A stretch of DNA of 7,307 nucleotides from [Eubacterium] saphenum (lineage in GTDB: Bacteria; Bacillota; Clostridia; Oscillospirales; Ruminococcaceae): positions 1 to 7,307 of the forward strand of contig SFLN01000095.1 in assembly GCA_004554555.1 (NCBI GenBank), read 5' to 3'. Positions 1-5,819 of this stretch are shown in pieces; position 1 is the stretch's first letter; the number at the start of each line of letters is the position of its first letter. The notes below the pieces were generated by a model that was not told the origin of the DNA, made no database searches, and saw nothing but the letters and a program-made list of their open reading frames with translations. A program made the translations under genes and the position numbers.

Positions 1-96
1 ATTAATCACCATGCCGAACATCATACAGACAAATCCGGCAGCTACAAGAACAAGACCTATGATTAAACTAAGAATACAACGCTTTTTATAATTCAC
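1..96 (-). CDS. N-terminus of a small membrane protein, cut by the left edge
   Basis: An open frame of 32 codons starts with GTG at 96-94 and runs without a stop to base 1, so the gene is incomplete. It begins MNYKKR and then has a long hydrophobic run (ILSLIIGLVLVAAGFVCMMF), which reads as positive-inside residues followed by one transmembrane helix or an uncleaved signal anchor. A GAGG Shine-Dalgarno sequence at 108-105 lies 8 nt before the GTG. It overlaps the TGA stop of glyA (109-107), and the gap between the genes is only 10 nt, so translation is probably coupled to glyA on the same transcript. I do not recognise a family and the visible part is too short to assign a function. The good SD, the start spacing and the clean membrane-protein pattern make a real gene likely. 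Confidence 0.62.
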   Translation of the reverse strand, partial: MNYKKRCILSLIIGLVLVAAGFVCMMFGMVIN

Positions 97-106
97 AAGA
101 AACACC

Positions 107-1360
107 TCACTCGTAAAGCGGATATTTCTTTGTGAGCTCGGTTACCATCTCGCGAACCTTGTCCGCGGTACCGTTGAAATCCTTTGCGGTGAGGTAAATG
201 CACTCGCCGATTACCTTCATATCCTCTTCCTTCAAGCCGCGCGTGGTAACGGCGGGAGTTCCTATTCTTACGCCGCTTGTGTACGCAGGCTTCTGCGGGT
301 CGTTGGGGATTGCGTTCTTGTTGACCGTGATATAAACCGCGTCAAGGTTGGTTTCAAGCTCTTTGCCCGTGATGTTGAACGGACGAAGGTCAACGAGCAT
401 CAAGTGGTTGTCCGTGCCTCCCGAAACAAGGTTGAAGCCCTTTTCAAGCAGCGTGTCCGCGAGAACCTTTGCGTTTTTCACAATCTGCTCGCCGTAAGCC
501 TTGAACTCGGGCTTGAGCGCTTCGCCGAAGCAAACAGCCTTTGCCGCGATAACGTGCATCAAAGGACCGCCCTGAAGTCCGGGGAAAATCGCCGAGTTAA
601 TCTTCTTGGCAATGTACTCGTTGTTGGTGAGGATAAGACCGCCGCGCGGACCGCGAAGCGTTTTGTGAGTTGTCGTGGTAACAACGTCTGCGTAAGGCAC
701 GGGGCTTTCGTGCTGACCTGCGGCAACAAGTCCCGCGATGTGCGCCATATCAACCATAAGATACGCGCCGACTGCTCTTGCAATCGCCGAAAGCTTCTTG
801 AAATCAATCGCTCTCGGATAAGCCGAAGCTCCCGCTACAATGAGCTTGGGCTTGCACTTGTTTGCCTGCTTGTAAAGCTCCTCGTAGTCGATAAAGCCGT
901 CATCATTGGTGCCGTATGCAACAAAGTTGTACATCTTGCCGGACATATTTACGGGAGAACCGTGGGTGAGGTGACCGCCGTGAGCAAGGCTCATTCCCAT
1001 AACAGTGTCGCCGGGGTTCAGCAGCGCTAGATAAACTGCCTCGTTTGCTTGCGCGCCCGAGTGAGCCTGTACATTGGCAAAATTCGCGCCGAACAGCTTC
1101 TTTGCACGCTCAATCGCTATATTTTCGACAATATCAACGTCCTCGCAGCCGCCGTAATAGCGCTTTCCCGGATAACCCTCGGCATATTTGTTCGTGAGAA
1201 CGCTTCCCATTGCCGCCATTACCGCAGGAGATACGATATTCTCGCTGGCAATCAGCTCGAGATTGCGCTTCTGACGCTTCAGCTCCAGCCCCATTGCATC
1301 GGCTACCTCGCTGTCATAGCCGCCGAGAAATCCGATAGTGTCCACCAAATCGTTGTACAT
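107..1360 (-). CDS. glyA: Serine hydroxymethyltransferase
   Basis: This cytosolic PLP enzyme interconverts serine plus tetrahydrofolate with glycine plus 5,10-methylene-tetrahydrofolate, the main source of one-carbon units for purine, thymidylate and methionine synthesis. The 417-residue length is usual for bacterial GlyA. Visible family signatures are LELIASENIVS (35-45), the NKYAEGYPGKRYYGG block (57-71), VDMAHIAGL (203-211) with Asp204 and His207 expected to contact the cofactor, and TTTTHKTLRGPRGG (228-241). Lys233 in that last block is the Schiff-base lysine. The C-terminal GVRIGTPAVTTRG block carries the carboxylate-binding arginine. The ATG start is supported by an AAAGGAG site (1373-1367) six bases upstream and by a promoter giving a leader of about 30 nt. 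That leader is too short for a riboswitch. A coupled membrane-protein gene follows downstream. Assignment is very secure. Confidence 0.98.
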   Translation of the reverse strand: MYNDLVDTIGFLGGYDSEVADAMGLELKRQKRNLELIASENIVSPAVMAAMGSVLTNKYAEGYPGKRYYGGCEDVDIVENIAIERAKKLFGANFANVQAHSGAQANEAVYLALLNPGDTVMGMSLAHGGHLTHGSPVNMSGKMYNFVAYGTNDDGFIDYEELYKQANKCKPKLIVAGASAYPRAIDFKKLSAIARAVGAYLMVDMAHIAGLVAAGQHESPVPYADVVTTTTHKTLRGPRGGLILTNNEYIAKKINSAIFPGLQGGPLMHVIAAKAVCFGEALKPEFKAYGEQIVKNAKVLADTLLEKGFNLVSGGTDNHLMLVDLRPFNITGKELETNLDAVYITVNKNAIPNDPQKPAYTSGVRIGTPAVTTRGLKEEDMKVIGECIYLTAKDFNGTADKVREMVTELTKKYPLYE

Positions 1361-1397
1361 AAGAAACTCCTTTCAAAAGAAAAAATACTACAGATTA

Positions 1398-1426
1398 AGT
1401 TTACCACAAAACGCGACTTTTTTCAA
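1398..1426 (-). promoter_or_regulatory. Sigma-A type promoter of glyA
   Basis: Reading on the minus strand, a TTGAAA -35 box (1426-1421) and a TAAACT -10 box (1403-1398) are separated by exactly 17 bp. The predicted start near 1391 gives a leader of about 30 nt ending in the AAAGGAG site of glyA. The promoter lies just downstream of the terminator of the permease gene, so glyA is probably its own transcription unit. A-rich sequence upstream of the -35 could act as an UP element. Confidence 0.82.
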
Positions 1427-1452
1427 GTATTTTTGCAATTATTATATATAGA

Positions 1453-1480
1453 AAAAAGCCGTTTATCAACACGGCTTTTT
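1453..1480 (-). terminator. Intrinsic terminator after the permease gene
   Basis: A perfect 10-bp stem (AAAAAGCCGT at 1453-1462 and ACGGCTTTTT at 1471-1480) encloses an 8-nt loop. On the minus strand the stem ends in a T run (1457-1452), and it lies only 8 bp past the stop codon of the permease gene. On the plus strand the T run is followed by GG, so minus-strand termination is the likelier role. It separates the permease from the glyA promoter. Confidence 0.85.
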
Positions 1481-1488
1481 GGTAATTT

Positions 1489-2598
1489 TTAAATTATTTG
1501 TCCCGTCAACAGCTCAAACCCGAGCAAGAGTGCCAAAAACGCGAAATTGTACACGGTAAACTCCGCGAAATATCTGCCTTTTCTTGCGTTTTCCGAGCGC
1601 GCGTAGAGCTTGAACGAAATCAGACTTGCAAGCGATGCGATAAGCGTGCCCATTCCGCCGATGTTTACGCCGAGAAGCAGTGCGTTTGAGTTGTCCGTGA
1701 AGCCCGAGAGCATAATCGCACAGGGAACGTTGCTGATTATCTGCGACATTCCGCAGCCCAAAAGCAGCTCCCTGCCACTCAGAATTGAGCTTATGAACTC
1801 CCTTACCTGCGGCACCGCCGAAATGTTTCCCACGAACACGAAAAAGCACACAAACGTTAAAAGCAGCGCGTAATCCGGTTTCGCGAGGATTTTCCTGTCG
1901 AAAATCAGCGCGGCAAGCAGCGTTATCCCGAGCGTTATCCGATAATCGAGAACGCGCGCGACCGTTGCGATACAGACGGCAAAAATCACCGTGTAAACGA
2001 AGAAATTCCGCGATGGCTTGAAGCTCGCGGTTTTTTCGCTTTTTTCAACGCTCTCCGACGGTATAAAAATCAGCGAAATCAAAATCAGCGCAAGGCTCAC
2101 GCCGCTTATCGGTAGCATAATCGCGAAGAAATCTGCGGGATTGTAGTTGTAGTGGGAATAGATGTAGAGGTTTTGCGGGTTGCCGATGGGTGTGACCATC
2201 GAGCCGAGATTTGCCGCCGCCGTTTCCAGCACAATGCAGCGGATTGTTACCTTTTCCCTGCCCTTGAACAGCAAAAGCGTGAGCGGAACAAAGGTAAGCA
2301 GGCTCACGTCGTTTGTGATGAACATCGACATCACAAAACACAGCACAACAAGCGCTGCCGAGAGCGTCCGCGTGTTTTTGAAACGGGCGGTGAGCTTTGA
2401 CGAGATAAAGTCGAAAAGCCCCGTTTTCCCGAAGCCCTGAACCGTTACCATTAAACAAAACAAAATCGCCAGCACAGAAAAATCTATGTAGCCCAGATAC
2501 TCCGCGCTCGGCGGGGTTATTATCATCGAAACCGCCGCCAGCACAAACGCTATGCAAAGCACCGTTTCGCGCTTTATGAATTTTAGAATTTTCTTCAC
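1489..2598 (-). CDS. ArsB/SLC13-like anion permease (ion transporter superfamily)
   Basis: This is a polytopic inner-membrane transporter, 369 residues from the GTG chosen here. About ten hydrophobic segments are visible, after a basic N-terminus (KKILKFIKRE). Two repeats each contain a re-entrant-type motif. The first has FITNDVSLLTFVPL followed by ANLGSMVTPIGNPQNLYI, and the second has SQIISNVPCAIML followed by GVNIGGMGTLIASLASLISF. This arrangement fits the citrate-transporter-like/ArsB/NhaD fold and most resembles the YbiR group. The substrate cannot be read from sequence: an inorganic anion, a dicarboxylate or Na+/H+ exchange are all possible. No ars genes are nearby, so arsenite is not specifically supported. 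The frame is open back to a TTG at 2613, but the promoter puts the transcript start at about that base. The GTG at 2598, with GGGGG 8 nt upstream, is therefore the better start. It is divergent from pyrB and followed by its own terminator. Confidence 0.85.
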   Translation of the reverse strand: MKKILKFIKRETVLCIAFVLAAVSMIITPPSAEYLGYIDFSVLAILFCLMVTVQGFGKTGLFDFISSKLTARFKNTRTLSAALVVLCFVMSMFITNDVSLLTFVPLTLLLFKGREKVTIRCIVLETAAANLGSMVTPIGNPQNLYIYSHYNYNPADFFAIMLPISGVSLALILISLIFIPSESVEKSEKTASFKPSRNFFVYTVIFAVCIATVARVLDYRITLGITLLAALIFDRKILAKPDYALLLTFVCFFVFVGNISAVPQVREFISSILSGRELLLGCGMSQIISNVPCAIMLSGFTDNSNALLLGVNIGGMGTLIASLASLISFKLYARSENARKGRYFAEFTVYNFAFLALLLGFELLTGQII

Positions 2599-2619
2599 TT
2601 TTTCAACCCCCAAAATGTT

Positions 2620-2648
2620 ATTATATCACAAATTTCCTGTTATTTCAA
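2620..2648 (-). promoter_or_regulatory. Promoter of the permease gene
   Basis: On the minus strand TTGAAA (2648-2643) and TATAAT (2625-2620) are exactly 17 bp apart, a near-ideal sigma-A promoter. Transcription should begin around 2613, which leaves a leader of about 15 nt before the GTG start at 2598. The -35 box forms part of the left arm of an inverted repeat shared with the divergent pyrB promoter. Confidence 0.85.
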
Positions 2649-2672
2649 TATTTTTTTCAAAACATATTGAAA
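2643..2672. repeat. 9-bp inverted repeat between the divergent promoters
   Basis: TTTCAATAT (2643-2651) and ATATTGAAA (2664-2672) are perfect reverse complements separated by a 12-bp AT-rich spacer. Six bases of each arm are the two outward-facing -35 hexamers, which would be symmetric anyway because both are TTGAAA. The extra three matching bases in each arm are not required by that. The site could be an operator for a dimeric regulator of both genes, or a coincidence in AT-rich DNA. Confidence 0.45.
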
Positions 2673-2695
2673 ATCCGCGCGCATTTTGATATAAT
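2667..2695 (+). promoter_or_regulatory. Promoter of pyrB
   Basis: TTGAAA (2667-2672) and a perfect TATAAT (2690-2695) are separated by exactly 17 bp. The start should fall at about 2700-2703, in a GGGA run, leaving a leader of roughly 22 nt before the TTG start at 2724. That is too short for a PyrR-type attenuator, so PyrR control by antitermination is not expected at this gene. Confidence 0.88.
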
Positions 2696-2723
2696 TATAG
2701 GGAAAGAAAGGCAGGCGATATTT

Positions 2724-3800
2724 TTGCGATATAACCACTTGATTGATATGGACGATTATTCAGTTTCGCAATGGAATGAAATCGTTGCTCTTGCCGAGAA
2801 AATTAAGGCAAATCCCGAGGAGTACTCGGAAAAGTGCAAGGGAAAAATTATGGCAACGCTCTTTTATGAGCCCTCAACCCGCACCCAAATGAGCTTTCAA
2901 GCCGCGATGATTAGGCTCGGCGGAAGCATTATCGGTTTCGATAACCCCGGAAATTCTTCCGTTGCCAAGGGCGAAAACCTCAAGGATACCATCAAAATCG
3001 TAAGCACCTACTCGGATATTCTCGTTATGCGCCACAACCAGGAAGGCTCGGCAAAAGCTGCGGCGCTCTGCGCGGACTGTCACGTCATAAACGCGGGCGA
3101 CGGCGGTCACCTTCACCCAACTCAGACGCTCACCGATTTGCTCACGCTCAAAAGCGAGCTTGGACGTCTGGACAACCTTACCGTGGGACTTTGCGGCGAT
3201 TTGAAATACGGCAGAACCGTTCACTCGCTTGTGAAAGCGCTCTCCTGTTACCCGAACAACAAATTCGTGCTGATTTCAACTCCCGCGCTTGCTCTGCCCT
3301 CTTACGTCAAGGATTTCATCGACGCGCACAAGAGCAGCTTCATCGAGGTCAAGACCATCGACGAGTGCATCGGAAAGCTGGATATGCTCTATATGACGAG
3401 AATTCAGCGCGAGCGTTTCGACAGCGACGAGGAATACGAGCGCCAGAAAAACGTGTACTGCCTCACAAAAGCGAAAATGGAGTACGCGCGCAAGGATATG
3501 ATTGTCATGCACCCGCTTCCGAGGGTGAACGAGATTGAGGTTGCCGTGGACGACGACCCGCGCGCCGCTTATTTCCGCCAGGCAAACAACGGTATGTACG
3601 TCAGAATGGCGCTAATCCTCACCACGATGAACCTTACCCCGAAGGTTAAGCCGCTTTTGCTTGGCGAAATCCACAACAACGTCTGCTGCACAAACCCAAA
3701 GTGCGTCACGCAAACCGAGAAATATCTCCCGCACAGCTTCGTGAGGTATGGCGATATTTTAATCTGCGAGTACTGCGACGAACGAATTTTGTTACACTAA
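2724..3800 (+). CDS. pyrB: Aspartate carbamoyltransferase with fused PyrI-like zinc ribbon
   Basis: The enzyme condenses carbamoyl phosphate with aspartate to carbamoyl-aspartate, the committed step of pyrimidine synthesis, in the cytosol. With the TTG start at 2724 it has 358 residues and begins MRYNHLIDMDDYS, like other PyrB N-termini. Catalytic residues are visible: STRT at 51-54, Lys82 after SSVA, MRH at 102-104, HPTQT from 131, GRTVHSL from 163, TRIQRERF from 225 and HPLPR at 263-267. Catalytic chains normally end near residue 310. Here a tail of about 40 residues follows with CTNPKC (Cys322, Cys327) and CEYC (Cys348, Cys351). This C-x4-C...C-x2-C pattern matches the zinc domain of regulatory chain PyrI, but PyrI's N-terminal nucleotide-binding domain is absent. 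The frame is open back to a TTG at 2667, but that codon is the -35 box. A purine-rich AAAGGCAGG lies 8-12 nt before 2724. A terminator follows the stop. Confidence 0.95.
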   Translation: MRYNHLIDMDDYSVSQWNEIVALAEKIKANPEEYSEKCKGKIMATLFYEPSTRTQMSFQAAMIRLGGSIIGFDNPGNSSVAKGENLKDTIKIVSTYSDILVMRHNQEGSAKAAALCADCHVINAGDGGHLHPTQTLTDLLTLKSELGRLDNLTVGLCGDLKYGRTVHSLVKALSCYPNNKFVLISTPALALPSYVKDFIDAHKSSFIEVKTIDECIGKLDMLYMTRIQRERFDSDEEYERQKNVYCLTKAKMEYARKDMIVMHPLPRVNEIEVAVDDDPRAAYFRQANNGMYVRMALILTTMNLTPKVKPLLLGEIHNNVCCTNPKCVTQTEKYLPHSFVRYGDILICEYCDERILLH

Positions 3801-3807
3801 AAATAAC

Positions 3808-3830
3808 TGCCCGAGAAACGCTCTCGGGCA
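3808..3830. terminator. Bidirectional terminator between convergent pyrB and SIMPL genes
   Basis: A perfect 9-bp GC-rich stem (TGCCCGAGA at 3808-3816, TCTCGGGCA at 3822-3830) has a 5-nt loop. On the plus strand it is followed by ACTTTTTATT and terminates pyrB 7 bp after its stop. On the minus strand it is followed by GTTATTTTTA and can terminate the SIMPL gene. The plus-strand T run overlaps the stop codon of the converging gene, so the spacing is very tight. Confidence 0.9.
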
Positions 3831-3835
3831 ACTTT

Positions 3836-4480
3836 TTATTCGTTTATCGTCCAAACAAAGGTCACGGTATCGCTTGATTTTATGTCATCGGGAGTAAAAT
3901 CGGGAATTGCCGCGTCCATTGCCATCGCTCTCGGAGCGGCAGCAAGCGCGTAATTGCTCTCGGAATAAACCTTGATTTCGCCCCAGTCGTAGTCAACCGA
4001 AACCAGCTCCCCGAGCGTTTTTCCCGAAGCTTTGCACAAAACCTCGGCTTTCTGACGAGCGTTTTCGGTTGCCGAAATCAACAGCGCATCTGCAACCTTC
4101 TCCGGCTCCTTCACCGAAAATCCGACCGAAAACTCCGCGTCCGCACCGCTGTTGGCAATCGCGGTAAGCGTTTTCGCAAGCGCCTCGGCGGTGAAATCAA
4201 AGCCGAGCTTCAGCCTGTAAGTGCAAACATAGCCCTTGAACTGCTGCTTGCCGTGGTCGTATTCATAGTTTGTGTTCGCGCTGAAGTTCAGCGTTTTCAA
4301 ATCGTCCTTCTCGTATCCAACCGCAGAAATCGCGTTTTGAAGCTTCTCGATTTTCGCGTTCGCCTCGTTCACCGCAGCGACATACTCCATATTTTTACCG
4401 TTCAGATTGAGCATTACCTCAACATAATCCGGCTTTGTTTTCGCTGTTCCTACACCCTTAACTCTGATTGTTCCCGACAT
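3836..4480 (-). CDS. SIMPL (DUF541) domain protein, no signal peptide
   Basis: This 214-residue protein has the SIMPL/DUF541 pattern. It starts with TIRVKGVGTAKTKPDYVEVMLNL, which resembles the family opening of a short strand, a G-x-G turn and a P-D. Next comes an alpha-helical stretch with NAKIEKLQNAISAVGYEKDDLKT, followed by a YRLKLGF strand and the paired helix ALLISATENARQKAEVLCKASGKTLGEL typical of the C-terminal half. Named relatives are YggE of E. coli and BP26 of Brucella, both exported. This copy starts directly with MSGTIRVKG and has no hydrophobic leader, so it should be cytosolic. An AAAGGAG site at 4492-4486, five bases before the ATG, supports the start. The molecular function of the family is poorly defined; YggE has been linked to oxidative stress and BP26 forms channel-like oligomers. 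It lies 57 bp downstream of the decarboxylase beta gene with a hairpin between them. Confidence 0.88.
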   Translation of the reverse strand: MSGTIRVKGVGTAKTKPDYVEVMLNLNGKNMEYVAAVNEANAKIEKLQNAISAVGYEKDDLKTLNFSANTNYEYDHGKQQFKGYVCTYRLKLGFDFTAEALAKTLTAIANSGADAEFSVGFSVKEPEKVADALLISATENARQKAEVLCKASGKTLGELVSVDYDWGEIKVYSESNYALAAAPRAMAMDAAIPDFTPDDIKSSDTVTFVWTINE

Positions 4481-4501
4481 AAAAACTCCTTTCGTTAAAG
4501 C

Positions 4502-4529
4502 AAAGGCAAGAAGTCACCCTCTTGCCTTT
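4502..4529. terminator. Intergenic hairpin between decarboxylase beta and SIMPL genes
   Basis: AAAGGCAAGA (4502-4511) and TCTTGCCTTT (4520-4529) form a perfect 10-bp stem around an 8-nt loop. On the minus strand, where both flanking genes lie, the trailing sequence is TTTGCTTTAA, a weak U-tract running straight into the ribosome binding site of the SIMPL gene. On the plus strand the tail (TTTTTGTTTGTTT) is better, but no plus-strand gene needs it. It probably acts as a partial terminator or mRNA 3'-end stabiliser, with read-through into the SIMPL gene. Confidence 0.6.
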
Positions 4530-4537
4530 TTGTTTGT

Positions 4538-5797
4538 TTAACCCAAAACGCTCAGCAGAACGCCCGCCGCAACGGCTGAACCGATAACGCCGGCAACGTT
4601 CGGACCCATAGCGTGCATAAGCAGGAAGTTTGACGGGTTGCTCTGCGCGCCAACCTTCTGCGAAACTCTCGCTGCCATCGGTACCGCGGAAACGCCCGCC
4701 GAACCGATAAGAGGATTGATTTTCTTGCCCGAGATGATATACATCAGCTTGCCGAGCAGAACGCCGCACGCTGTACCAACACAGAATGCAATCAATCCAA
4801 GCGCGATGATGAACAAGGTCTTCGGGCTGAGGAAGTTATCCGCAACCGCTGTTGCACCAACCGTAATTCCGAGGAAAATCGTGATTATGTTCATCAACTC
4901 GTTCTGAGCTGTATTAACAAGTCTGCCGCAAACGCCCGACTCCTTCATCAGGTTGCCGAACATCAGAATACCAACCAGCGGTGCCGCCGAAGGTACAATC
5001 AGCGAAACTATGATAGTAACCGCAATCGGGAACACAACCTTTTCGAGCTTGGATACCTCGCGGAGTTGTCCCATCTTGACGGAGCGCTCCTTTTCGGTCG
5101 TGAGAGCCTTCATAATAGGCGGCTGAATTACGGGAACCAGCGCCATGTACGAGTACGCCGCAACCGCAATCGGGCCTAAGAGCTGAGGTGCGAGCTTTGA
5201 GGTAAGGTAAATCGCCGTAGGACCGTCCGCACCGCCGATAATCGCAATCGAACCCGCTTCTTTAAGCGTGAAGTCCGCAACTCCCGTGAGGTTCAGCAAG
5301 CAAGCGCCGAGGAATGTGAAGAAGATACCGCCCTGCGCTGCCGCACCGAGGAGGAAGCTCTTCGGGTTTGCAATCAGCGGGCCGAAGTCCGTCATCGCGC
5401 CGATACCGAGGAAGATAATCGGCGGGTAAATTCCAAGCTTAACGCCCAGATAAAGCATATCCAGCAATCCGCCTTCGTGAAGCACCCTCCCGTAATCAAG
5501 CGACGTTTCCTTCGCGAATTGAACAACGACATTCGCGCCCTGCTCGATATACTCGGGAGCGAAATACGGGTTCGTCGCGGGGTCCCAAAGATACGCGTGG
5601 TAAAGTCCCGCGTTCGGGAGGTTGGTCAAAAGCATACCAAATGCAATCGGGAGCATCAAAAGCGGCTCGTATTGCTTAACAATTGCGAGGAAGAACAGCA
5701 CGAACGACAGCAAAATCATCAAGCCGTTCTGCCACGTCAACCCCATAAATCCGGACCCTTCGATGAGTCCGCTGACAGTATTTACGAATATTTCCAT
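4538..5797 (-). CDS. Na+-translocating carboxylate decarboxylase, beta subunit (OadB/MmdB/GcdB family)
   Basis: This integral-membrane subunit removes CO2 from carboxybiotin and couples that step to Na+ export. It has 419 residues and about nine to eleven hydrophobic segments. Family blocks are clear: GIGAMTDFGPLIANP (131-145), SIAIIGGADGPTAIY (183-197) and NPLIGSAGVSAVPMAARV (361-378). The six functionally essential residues reported for Klebsiella OadB (D203, Y229, N373, G377, S382, R389) all match here with a constant offset of 12: D191, Y217, N361, G365, S370, R377. The pump should therefore be intact. Oxaloacetate, methylmalonyl-CoA and glutaconyl-CoA decarboxylases share this subunit, and without the alpha subunit the substrate cannot be named. 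An AAAGGA site (5811-5806) 8 nt before the ATG supports the start. A gamma-subunit tail ends 22 nt upstream, as expected for a decarboxylase operon. Confidence 0.96.
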   Translation of the reverse strand: MEIFVNTVSGLIEGSGFMGLTWQNGLMILLSFVLFFLAIVKQYEPLLMLPIAFGMLLTNLPNAGLYHAYLWDPATNPYFAPEYIEQGANVVVQFAKETSLDYGRVLHEGGLLDMLYLGVKLGIYPPIIFLGIGAMTDFGPLIANPKSFLLGAAAQGGIFFTFLGACLLNLTGVADFTLKEAGSIAIIGGADGPTAIYLTSKLAPQLLGPIAVAAYSYMALVPVIQPPIMKALTTEKERSVKMGQLREVSKLEKVVFPIAVTIIVSLIVPSAAPLVGILMFGNLMKESGVCGRLVNTAQNELMNIITIFLGITVGATAVADNFLSPKTLFIIALGLIAFCVGTACGVLLGKLMYIISGKKINPLIGSAGVSAVPMAARVSQKVGAQSNPSNFLLMHAMGPNVAGVIGSAVAAGVLLSVLG

Positions 5798-5819
5798 ATA
5801 TTGTATCCTTTCAGCCGTA

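Noticed and set aside
1361..1397. Possible glycine or folate riboswitch ahead of glyA.
   Set aside because: The predicted leader is about 30 nt with no visible helices, too short for any such element.
404..1492. Long plus-strand open frames (404-1030 and 1049-1492) opposite glyA.
   Set aside because: They are rich in Arg, Cys and His as expected of antisense readings, have no ribosome binding site, and lie over a well-conserved glyA. The second also runs through the glyA promoter and the permease terminator.
2152..2557. Overlapping frames in other phases inside the permease gene.
   Set aside because: They disagree with the clear membrane-protein frame and show no family motif; they are by-products of biased composition.
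1489..2598. Calling the permease an arsenite efflux pump (ArsB).
   Set aside because: It shares the superfamily fold, but no arsR, arsA or arsC lies nearby and the motifs fit the general SLC13/YbiR-like group equally well or better.
2696..2723. Possible PyrR-type attenuator or riboswitch ahead of pyrB.
   Set aside because: The leader from the predicted start to the TTG is only about 22 nt and contains no stem-loop or terminator.
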